Origin: an uncultured Bacteroidota bacterium
Lineage (GTDB): Bacteria > Bacteroidota > Bacteroidia > JADZBD01
Direction: 5' to 3'
Assembly (NCBI GenBank): GCA_937924855.1
Contig: CALEYQ010000060.1
Span: 1-48,134 of the forward strand
DNA length: 48,134 nucleotides
The notes below the pieces were generated by a model, which did no database searches, was not told the DNA's origin, and saw only the letters and a program-made list of their open reading frames with translations. A program made the position numbers and the translations under genes. Below, piece by piece: positions 41,521 to 48,134 of this stretch; within the stretch, counting starts at the first letter, position 1, and each line of letters starts with the position of its first letter.

Positions 41521-43491
41521 TTAGTTTTTTAATAAATATTCCTGAATGAATAAAATCACGGAAGCCAGGTAAAAATCGTTATTGGACTTTTTACGAAACC
41601 CATGACCCTCATCCCTGGCCAGCAAATACCAGCAGATGTTTCCCTTTTTCCTAAGGGCATTTACCATTTGTTCTGCTTCGGTAACAGGAACCCGCGGATC
41701 GTTGAGTCCCTGAGCCACAAACATAGGACGGGTAATTTTATGCACATTATTATTCGGGGAAATTTTTTCCAGAAACTCCCGCATGGCAGGATCTCTTTCA
41801 TCGCCGTATTCAACCCTGCGCAAATCGCGGCGGTAATCACTGGTGTTTTTCAAAAAAGTTACGAAATTACTGATGCCCACAACATCGATACCCATTTTGA
41901 GGCGGTCGTTAAAGTGTGTCATGGAAGCCAGGGTCATATACCCTCCATAGCTTCCGCCCCAGACACCAACCCGCTGTGCATCGAGACCCGGCTCCTTAGC
42001 AATCCAGTTAAGCAGCGATCCGATGTCCTTTACCGAATTTTCGCGAAGGAAGCCATTATCGAGGGCCACATAATACTTCCCGTAGCCTGTGCTTCCTCTT
42101 ACATTAGGAACCAATACCGTTATACCCAGTTCATTTACGAGGTATTGATACAAGGGATTGAATCCGGGTTTGCTTTGCGATTCGGGCCCGCCGTGGACAT
42201 GTATCATTACGGCAGATTTCCCCTGAATGTTTTTAGGCTTATACATAATACAGGGAATCATTCGGGGCTTCCCCTGAATGGAATCAAAGGTTGGATATCT
42301 GAAAATCTGAGGTTCAACAAATCCGGCTACGTTGAGATTTCCGGTTTCGGAAAATGTCCATCGTTGAATGGCCTGGTTGAGTTTCCCTCCCATAAAGAGA
42401 TCGGTGTTCAACACATATACATCTCCGGCCGTATTATAAGTAGAAATGGTAAAAGCCAGTTGATTGTTGCCGGGATTAAATCCCATAGTGGTCAGAGAAC
42501 CTTTGGGAAGGGCGGTAACGCGGTTGAATAATCCTTTTTTTATGTCATAAATGTATAAGGAAGAATATCCATCCTGGTTGCATTCAAATGCTACGAGGTC
42601 ACGGGTTTTATTTAATACAAATCCTTCAACATCCCATTGGATATCGCCGGAAATAAGAAATTGTTTCCCGGTGGTAAGATCCAAAAATTTCAATTGGGAA
42701 AATTCCCCGGCCTGATCCGACACTAAAAAAATTCCTTTTTCATCGGCTGAAAATTTTGCCTCCCCGTAATTTATTTTCTCATCGGAAGGATTTATGAAGG
42801 TTAGCTTTCCTTCTTCAACATTCAATATGAATAATTGGGACTCATTAACGGAAATGTAATTTTTAATAATCATCCGTTTTTCATCTTTCGACCAATCCTG
42901 AATGCTCCAGCCCCCACCTTCCACTTTCAACACAAGTTTGGGCATAACATCTTTATCGAGGTAGTGGATATAGATATAGATATCCATATCCGCTCCATTC
43001 CTTTGGTTTCCGGTAAAGGCAAACTTGTCGCCCTTGGGACTAAAAAACACGCTTTCATGACGTGATTTCCCATCAGTGAGCATTGTGTATTGCCGGGAAG
43101 AAAGGTCATAGCCGTAAATCTGATAATCTTCATTGCCCCCCACATCCTTTGTAAAAAGGAACATGTTCCGGGAAGCAAGCGGAGAGGATCGTGCAAAACC
43201 CATGGGCTCGGAAAAAAATGTCATTTGCGTTCGTGCCATTCCGGGTCCGTCTACTTTGTGAATCTGTGGCACATCGCCGAACCGTGTAGAAATAAGAATA
43301 CTCTTTCCGTCGGAAGTCCAGTCGGAAAAGGAAGCTGCCCTGACATTGAGAAAAGTCTGGAGTTTTTCCATTAGGTGGGGCGGGATATCGGGAATTCCTT
43401 CAATGGAGAGATTGCCGATATCTTTTCTAACCTGAGAAAATGAAACCAGGTATAAAAGGCTGCCAAGAATTAAGAGGGGTGCTTTTTTCAT
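41521..43491 (-). CDS. S9-family (prolyl oligopeptidase-type) serine peptidase, secreted
   Basis: The 656-residue enzyme has an N-terminal signal peptide (to about SFSQ). A beta-propeller of WD40/TolB-like blades (about 45-390) limits access to the active site. The C-terminal alpha/beta-hydrolase domain has Ser514 in WGGSYGGYM, Asp598 in GLNDPRVP and His630 in RDEGHGF, a complete triad. Such enzymes trim short peptides, often after proline or as dipeptidyl peptidases. Its ATG overlaps the stop of the upstream propeller gene by 4 bases, and its stop is 3 bases from the downstream propeller gene, so the three are co-translated. Confidence 0.94.
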   Translation of the reverse strand: MKKAPLLILGSLLYLVSFSQVRKDIGNLSIEGIPDIPPHLMEKLQTFLNVRAASFSDWTSDGKSILISTRFGDVPQIHKVDGPGMARTQMTFFSEPMGFARSSPLASRNMFLFTKDVGGNEDYQIYGYDLSSRQYTMLTDGKSRHESVFFSPKGDKFAFTGNQRNGADMDIYIYIHYLDKDVMPKLVLKVEGGGWSIQDWSKDEKRMIIKNYISVNESQLFILNVEEGKLTFINPSDEKINYGEAKFSADEKGIFLVSDQAGEFSQLKFLDLTTGKQFLISGDIQWDVEGFVLNKTRDLVAFECNQDGYSSLYIYDIKKGLFNRVTALPKGSLTTMGFNPGNNQLAFTISTYNTAGDVYVLNTDLFMGGKLNQAIQRWTFSETGNLNVAGFVEPQIFRYPTFDSIQGKPRMIPCIMYKPKNIQGKSAVMIHVHGGPESQSKPGFNPLYQYLVNELGITVLVPNVRGSTGYGKYYVALDNGFLRENSVKDIGSLLNWIAKEPGLDAQRVGVWGGSYGGYMTLASMTHFNDRLKMGIDVVGISNFVTFLKNTSDYRRDLRRVEYGDERDPAMREFLEKISPNNNVHKITRPMFVAQGLNDPRVPVTEAEQMVNALRKKGNICWYLLARDEGHGFRKKSNNDFYLASVILFIQEYLLKN

Positions 43492-44774
43492 TGACCGTTT
43501 ATTAATACAACTTTCTGCAGAATGTTTTTTCCTGGAAAATGCAGGAAATAAATACCAGGAGGATAGCTTTCCAAATTAACATCCCGGGATTGTCCTTCCA
43601 AAAGCAGGCGCATATCCGGCGCCAAAAATTTCCAGTTCTCCGGGGCATTCCCCGCGTTCCCAATAATTAATTTCCCGAAACAGGGATTGGGATATACGGT
43701 GGGAACCCCGGACGAAAATTCATTTGTACCCGAACTGGTATTAAGCCGGGTTACAAATTTTGAAGCAGAAGAACCTGCCGTGGCAAAGAAACCTCCTGCA
43801 TACAATGAGTTTTGAAATTCTTTAAGCGACCATCCCAGTGAATTAAATCCACCATCGATTTGTTGCCATTGGCCATTTCCATCAAGCCTGGCCACATAAT
43901 TCAGGGTACCCGTACCGCCCGTCTGGCATCCTCCCGTTACCCAAAGTTCTCCGTTGAAAACATTCATGCCTCCTACAAATCCACTCAGGCCATTACCCAA
44001 CGCACTCCATTGCGATCCGTTCCATGCCGCAATGTAGGGTAAGCTTTGGTTACCAGAATTTCCAAAATCACCGCCTGCTATCAATTGGTTGTTAAATACA
44101 TTCAGATGATAAACCACAGTATCAAAGCCGGGACCTAAGGAATCCGGAATTATTCCGTTGTAAAATCCAACTTTTGAGCAGGGAATAGAATCGAGAAAAT
44201 TAAAATCTCCTCCAAGATAAAGGTTGTTGTTCCAGGGTAGCATGGTAAGAACCGTGCTGTCGGGTTCTATGGGGGCAGGAAGCCATGAGTTTCCATCCCA
44301 CCGCGCTAAAAAGGGAGAGGGCAGGCCGCCGGCGATGGTAAAGCCACCCCCAACATAAAGTTCATTGTTGTATTCGGCAAGGGAATATACAAAGCCATTG
44401 GTTCCCTGCCCCAGACTCACCCATTGGCTACCGTTCCAACGGGCTATTTGATTAACCTGCGTGGCCCCCGAAGCTGAAAAAAGTCCGCCGGCATAAATAT
44501 CGCCCTGGAACCTGGTAATGGCCATGACAAACCCGTTCAGGCCACTGCCCATGGCCGACCAGGAACTTCCGTTCCACTTTGCAATGCAATTGGCGGGGTT
44601 TCCTCCGGCTAACAGAAAATCGCCTCCGGCGTACAATTCCCCCGTGGCAGTATCAACAAATAAGGTGGTTACCCCTACTCCTCCATTTAAGCCACCTCCC
44701 ACGGAACTCCATGCCTGAGGCAAAAGTGAAAGGGGAATGAGAATAAAACTTAAGAGAAGAAATCGTTTCGGCAC
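43488..44774 (-). CDS. secreted beta-propeller protein with T9SS type A sorting domain (paralogue)
   Basis: The 428-residue protein shares its layout with the product of the gene at 40255: signal peptide, about seven propeller blades with 'AKWNGSSWSAMGSGL' and 'ELYVGGGFTIAGG' motifs, then a type A tail (VYPNPCFGKLIIG and GIYFLHFPGKNILQKVV). I start at the GTG at 44774, which gives a good leader (MPKRFLLLSF...). The TTG at 44783 overlaps the promoter box and would give no advantage. It is the first gene of the three-gene operon; its stop overlaps the S9 peptidase start. Confidence 0.88.
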   Translation of the reverse strand: MPKRFLLLSFILIPLSLLPQAWSSVGGGLNGGVGVTTLFVDTATGELYAGGDFLLAGGNPANCIAKWNGSSWSAMGSGLNGFVMAITRFQGDIYAGGLFSASGATQVNQIARWNGSQWVSLGQGTNGFVYSLAEYNNELYVGGGFTIAGGLPSPFLARWDGNSWLPAPIEPDSTVLTMLPWNNNLYLGGDFNFLDSIPCSKVGFYNGIIPDSLGPGFDTVVYHLNVFNNQLIAGGDFGNSGNQSLPYIAAWNGSQWSALGNGLSGFVGGMNVFNGELWVTGGCQTGGTGTLNYVARLDGNGQWQQIDGGFNSLGWSLKEFQNSLYAGGFFATAGSSASKFVTRLNTSSGTNEFSSGVPTVYPNPCFGKLIIGNAGNAPENWKFLAPDMRLLLEGQSRDVNLESYPPGIYFLHFPGKNILQKVVLINGQ

Positions 44775-44780
44775 GTTCAG

Positions 44781-44788
44781 CAAATTTA
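44781..44788 (-). promoter_or_regulatory. propeller-peptidase operon promoter, -7 box TAAATTTG
   Basis: This exactly matches TAnnTTTG on the minus strand and ends 6 bases before the preferred GTG start at 44774, predicting a leaderless mRNA. Confidence 0.55.
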
Positions 44789-44814
44789 GTTTAATTTTTA
44801 AAAATCCCCAAGGG

Positions 44815-45978
44815 TTATTCGCCGAGTGCGGACCTGAAAAAATCTATCCTTTCCAGGTCAACCAGGTAAGCTCCATTATAATAAAACTCAAGAATGGATT
44901 TTATGGATTTGCCCTTTTTTGCCATTTCCATGGCGCCTTCCTGACAGAGCCCAACACCATGACCAAATCCCCTGCCCTTGAGCACAACAAAGTCGCCCGA
45001 GGCCTGAATGGTAAAAAAAGTTGAGCGAAGGTTCCAATCCTCGCGAACTGTGCGCAGGGGAATGCAAAACCCGTCTTCGATCAGATATTTTTTCCTGTCA
45101 TCCTGATTAAAAGCAATCAATTTTTGAAAAAACAAAGAATCGGACGATGGAAACATGAATTTCTTTCTCAAATACGTATCCCATTCCTTTCTGGCAATTT
45201 TCTTTTCCCAGGAATAGGAAGGCTTGTTTTTACACCAGGGATCTTTCACGGAAACCAGATAAGGCAGAGGTTTATTCCATACATCTTCGGAATTGCAGGT
45301 TTGTCCTCCGCAATTGGAGTGAAAAAGCGGATTGATAAGTTTCAGGCTGTCATCGACCAAAACCTGTCCGCGCGTTTCCTTTACACATTTACGAATGGGT
45401 TCATGCCTGGTGTTGCCCGGGTAAACCTGGCAATGTACCTTATCGCACAGATTAAAGCCTTCCTGCTCATGCCTGCCCCAATTAAAAAGGGCATAGGTTC
45501 TACAGATGACTGCTTTCATCTTCTGAAACTCCTCGCCGTTTCCGGTTCCCACCTCAGCCTGAATTACGCCCGCTATGTAATCATCCATGGATGTGGAGTT
45601 CACGAGTTTCAGTTTACCGGCCTGACTTATTATGCTTAAGGACCCGGAGAAATTTTTCCAGCCATTTCCGTTTTGAAGCGACAGGCGAAAGACCTGACTT
45701 TCCTCCCGGGCCTCGATTTTAAACCAGGTTGATTTAACAGAGGGTTGATCGCCAAAAACAACCGAGTCGGATTTTGCGGAAAGAATATAGTTTTGTCCGG
45801 AATTTAAATCCCAGGACAAACCCTGCTCGTTTATCAGTTTAAAACCCCCGGATGAAAACTGAAAAAAAATCTTTTCAGGGTCGCGATTATAAAAAATACC
45901 AATCCTGGCGGTTTGGGAACACAAAGTCTGCCCCGAAAGCAGCGCAATGAATAATAACCACCGGACTTTATTTTTCAT
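44815..45978 (-). CDS. SpoIID/LytB-domain protein
   Basis: The 387-residue protein has a signal peptide (about 1-20, ending LCSQ) and a SpoIID/LytB amidase-enhancer domain from about 125 onward. Typical segments are MDDYIAGVIQAEVGTGN, KAVICRTYALFNWG, LINPLFHSNCGGQT and KGRGFGHGVGLCQEGAMEMA near the C-terminus. In sporulators SpoIID cleaves denuded glycan strands; in non-sporulating bacteria relatives are linked to cell-wall remodelling. The substrate here is unknown. It overlaps the end of lpxB by 11 bases and is the last gene of the surE-lpxB operon. Confidence 0.9.
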   Translation of the reverse strand: MKNKVRWLLFIALLSGQTLCSQTARIGIFYNRDPEKIFFQFSSGGFKLINEQGLSWDLNSGQNYILSAKSDSVVFGDQPSVKSTWFKIEAREESQVFRLSLQNGNGWKNFSGSLSIISQAGKLKLVNSTSMDDYIAGVIQAEVGTGNGEEFQKMKAVICRTYALFNWGRHEQEGFNLCDKVHCQVYPGNTRHEPIRKCVKETRGQVLVDDSLKLINPLFHSNCGGQTCNSEDVWNKPLPYLVSVKDPWCKNKPSYSWEKKIARKEWDTYLRKKFMFPSSDSLFFQKLIAFNQDDRKKYLIEDGFCIPLRTVREDWNLRSTFFTIQASGDFVVLKGRGFGHGVGLCQEGAMEMAKKGKSIKSILEFYYNGAYLVDLERIDFFRSALGE

Positions 45979-47089
45979 TCAGGTACTCCAACATTTTTTG
46001 TGCCGTTCTTTCCGAAGCTCCCTCACCTCCCAGTTTTTCTCTCAGGATATCAAACTCGGCCTGCATGGCAGTGGCATTCCGGGGATCAAGGATTTTTTCA
46101 AGTTCCCGCTTTACATTTTCCACATGCATGGCATCCTGGATCAGTTCTTTTACTACTTCCCTGTCCATAATCAGATTCACCAGTGAGATATATTTCACTT
46201 TCACCAGGCGGCGGGCAATCAGGTATGAAATTTTTTGACCTTTATAACAAACTACCTCCGGCACCCGGAACAAGGCTGTTTCCAGCGTGGCCGTTCCCGA
46301 AGTTACAAGGGCTGCCCGGGCATTGTGAAGCAGGGCATAGGTTTGGCCGGTTATAACTTTCAATCCGGTATTTCTTTGAAAGCGCGTATACAAATCGGAA
46401 TTAAGGCTGGCAGACCCTGCAATTACAAACTGATATTCCGGAAAAAGAGAGGCAACTCCGGACATCACCGGCAACATCCGTTTCAATTCCTGGAAACGAC
46501 TGCCGGGCAGCAGGGCAATAATGGGGTTTTCATTCAGGCCATTTTGTTGCCGGAAGGTATTTCCGTCGGGAAGGCCGGGCTCCAGGTTTTTTATTTCATC
46601 GAGCAGGGGATGCCCCACATAATCCACATCAATGCCGTAGCGGGCATAAAAATCCTTTTCAAAAGGAAGAATTACAAGCATGCGGTCGACATACTTTCTG
46701 ACCAGTTCCACCCTTCCCGCTTTCCAGGCCCAAAGCTGGGGAGATATATAGTAGTAAACTTTAATTCCGGCTTTTTTCAGGAATTCGGCAATACGGAGAT
46801 TAAATCCGGGATAATCGATGAGGATAACCACATCGGGTTTCCAGGCAACAATATCTTCTTTGCACAGCTTTATGTTTTTTAAAATTTCCCGGAGGTTCAT
46901 CAACACTTCCGTAAAGCCCATAAAGGCAAGATCGCGGATATGCTTGACGGGCTCACCGCCTACGGCGGCCATTTTATCACCACCCCAAAATCTGAAGCCG
47001 GCCCCGGGGTCTGCATTTTTCAAAGCCTTCATCAGGTTCGCACCGTGAAGGTCGCCCGAAGGTTCGCCCGAAACAAAATAATACTTCAC
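45968..47089 (-). CDS. lpxB: lipid-A-disaccharide synthase
   Basis: This GT19 enzyme joins UDP-2,3-diacylglucosamine and lipid X to the lipid A disaccharide at the inner membrane. The 373-residue length is normal. The protein starts with YFVSGEPSGDLHGANLMKAL and contains VILIDYPGFNLRIA, YYISPQLWAWKAGRVELVRK and LLPGSRFQELKRMLPVM, all characteristic. The start is GTG and shares one base with the stop of the small gene upstream (TAGTG). Presence of lpxB shows that the organism makes lipid A. Confidence 0.96.
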   Translation of the reverse strand: MKYYFVSGEPSGDLHGANLMKALKNADPGAGFRFWGGDKMAAVGGEPVKHIRDLAFMGFTEVLMNLREILKNIKLCKEDIVAWKPDVVILIDYPGFNLRIAEFLKKAGIKVYYYISPQLWAWKAGRVELVRKYVDRMLVILPFEKDFYARYGIDVDYVGHPLLDEIKNLEPGLPDGNTFRQQNGLNENPIIALLPGSRFQELKRMLPVMSGVASLFPEYQFVIAGSASLNSDLYTRFQRNTGLKVITGQTYALLHNARAALVTSGTATLETALFRVPEVVCYKGQKISYLIARRLVKVKYISLVNLIMDREVVKELIQDAMHVENVKRELEKILDPRNATAMQAEFDILREKLGGEGASERTAQKMLEYLNEK

Positions 47090-47391
47090 TAACTCAGCAC
47101 CTTTAAGTAAACGACCAGGCCGGCATACAGAAAGGTTGCCAGAATAATACCCCGGGCAGAGCGATCCATTTTCAGTTTATAGAAAATGAAAAACAAACCC
47201 AGATTCATAATAACACATAAACTTATCCGGGGTGAGAAAGTTCCCTCGTTCCTTATATAATAGACAAAATTATGAATGCCCATGTGCCCGTATTTTACGG
47301 AGTGATAAATCACAAAAGTTAAAAAGGGAACAACAACCCCAAAAAGGGTTCCCACCCACATGCGATCAAGTCTGCTATTTAAAACTCCCAT
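47089..47391 (-). CDS. small hypothetical membrane protein
   Basis: The 100-residue protein has three hydrophobic segments at about 12-30, 55-72 and 80-97, and no motif I recognise. It overlaps the end of surE by 13 bases and shares one base with the lpxB start, so it is embedded in the operon and translated with both. Its position suggests a role in lipid A or envelope assembly, but this is inference only. Confidence 0.75.
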   Translation of the reverse strand: MGVLNSRLDRMWVGTLFGVVVPFLTFVIYHSVKYGHMGIHNFVYYIRNEGTFSPRISLCVIMNLGLFFIFYKLKMDRSARGIILATFLYAGLVVYLKVLS

Positions 47392-48134
47392 GAGCTGAGA
47401 AATGGTATTGAAGAATGTGAAGTCATGTCGTATTGTACAGGAACCACCGCAACATATCCGTTATCGACCGCCCAAACATCGGTATCTTCTTTTCCGCTTT
47501 CAAAATTCTGGAATCTGCCGGTTAGCCAGAAATAAGGTTTTCCTGCAGGATCTTTCCTTTCATCAAGTTCTTCTATCCAGTTGCCCCGGGTTTGCCTGCA
47601 GATTTTTATCCCGCGCAACTGGTCGGCTTTTAAGGGAGGAATATTTACGTTCAGACAAACTCCCTTTTCGAGGCCCCGCTCAAGGGTTTGCGCAGCAATT
47701 TTTTTTACCACCTCACGGGCAGTTTCAAAGTTGGCATCGATGGAATAATCGCAGAGGGAAAATCCTATGGATGGGATACCTTCAATGGCTCCTTCCACGG
47801 CAGCCGACATGGTACCGGAATAAATAACGCTTATGGAAAGGTTGGGGCCGTGATTGATACCGCTGACACAAAGGTCAGGTTTGCGATCCAGGATCTTATT
47901 TACTGCCAGCTTAACACAATCTACCGGAGTTCCGGTGCAACTGAACTCGCGCGATACCTGGTGTATTTTTTCGGGATGAATACGAATGGTGGTATTAATA
48001 GTTATGGCATGTCCCATGCCAGACTGGGGTTTGTCGGGTGCAATGACCACCACATCGCCCAGTTCTTTCATTACGGAAGCCAGGTGCCGTATGCCCGGGG
48101 CTCCGATCCCGTCGTCGTTGGTTACAAGAATCAG
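47379..48134 (-). CDS. surE: 5'/3'-nucleotidase SurE (5' end cut by window)
   Basis: This metal-dependent nucleotidase dephosphorylates nucleoside monophosphates. The frame is open to the right edge; the first visible residues LILVTNDDGIGAPGI are the family's N-terminus, so only a few residues are missing. The ATG at 48071 is internal. The metal-binding NDDG, the loop GTPVDCVK, SGINHGPNLS and YSGTMSAAVEG are all present, giving an intact active site in 251 visible residues. It is the first visible gene of the operon ending in the SpoIID-domain gene. Confidence 0.95.
   Translation of the reverse strand: MILVTNDDGIGAPGIRHLASVMKELGDVVVIAPDKPQSGMGHAITINTTIRIHPEKIHQVSREFSCTGTPVDCVKLAVNKILDRKPDLCVSGINHGPNLSISVIYSGTMSAAVEGAIEGIPSIGFSLCDYSIDANFETAREVVKKIAAQTLERGLEKGVCLNVNIPPLKADQLRGIKICRQTRGNWIEELDERKDPAGKPYFWLTGRFQNFESGKEDTDVWAVDNGYVAVVPVQYDMTSHSSIPFLSSWEF

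Noticed and set aside
41602..42531. Open frame of 309 codons on the plus strand, opposite the S9 peptidase
   Set aside because: It lies wholly inside an intact peptidase gene with a full catalytic triad on the other strand, and its translation shows no domain or export signal.
46235..46882. Open frame of 215 codons opposite lpxB
   Set aside because: It is an antisense shadow of a well-conserved enzyme; no independent signal supports it.
1..48134. Search for tRNA, rRNA, transposase, integrase or phage genes
   Set aside because: I saw no cloverleaf-like sequence in the gaps, no rRNA motifs and no mobile-element protein motifs; gaps are too short for most RNA genes.

Overview
The window is a compact stretch of about 48 kb from a member of the Bacteroidota. 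The evidence is: two proteins ending in the gliding-motility (type B) C-terminal domain and two ending in a type A secretion tail, all type IX secretion (T9SS) cargo; a PorP/SprF-family protein; a short primary sigma factor lacking region 1.1; a bTHX ribosomal protein; and at least thirteen intergenic copies of the Bacteroidota -7 promoter box TAnnTTTG. Noncoding DNA totals only about 1.6 kb and no gap exceeds about 220 bases. I see no rRNA, tRNA, CRISPR array, transposase or phage gene.

Left part (1-18.7 kb). A 5'-truncated peptide-type ABC operon (binding protein and two permeases with unusual insertions) is followed by a 3-hydroxyacyl-CoA dehydrogenase, an M23 peptidase and a DASS anion transporter. 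Next come a small lipoprotein and fmt, HU, an agmatinase-like ureohydrolase with a TrmH-type methyltransferase, bTHX, a class III CoA-transferase and an outer-membrane barrel. On the minus strand, bioF-bioD-bioA runs with overlaps into a YhhQ-type transporter and an unknown membrane protein.

Middle part (18.7-31 kb). A 7.2-kb gene encodes a roughly 2,414-residue secreted repeat protein with 18 tandem 75-residue Ig-like units, SprB-type repeats, PKD domains and a type B sorting domain. The array contains two separate 675-bp three-unit duplications. It is followed by a YfcE-like phosphoesterase, a DUF2779 nuclease-like protein, a MORN-repeat protein, and a second type B cargo gene translationally coupled to a PorP/SprF gene.

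Right part (31-48 kb). Minus-strand genes encode an N-terminally extended GAPDH, the primary sigma factor and an HtrA protease. A plus-strand gene interrupted by an in-frame TAG follows. Then come a GT9 glycosyltransferase with a BamD-like lipoprotein carrying a long C-terminal extension, an alpha-oxoamine synthase (serine palmitoyltransferase or capnine-synthase candidate), a three-gene operon in which an S9 peptidase lies between two paralogous beta-propeller T9SS cargo genes, and a SurE / small membrane protein / LpxB / SpoIID operon cut by the right edge.

The most unusual points are: three places where an intrinsic-terminator-like hairpin and its T-run butt directly against the ATG of the next gene, two of them with a promoter box just upstream of the hairpin; the in-frame amber; the extended BamD; and the propeller-peptidase-propeller operon. 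I did not find an unambiguous new multi-gene defence or mobile system.
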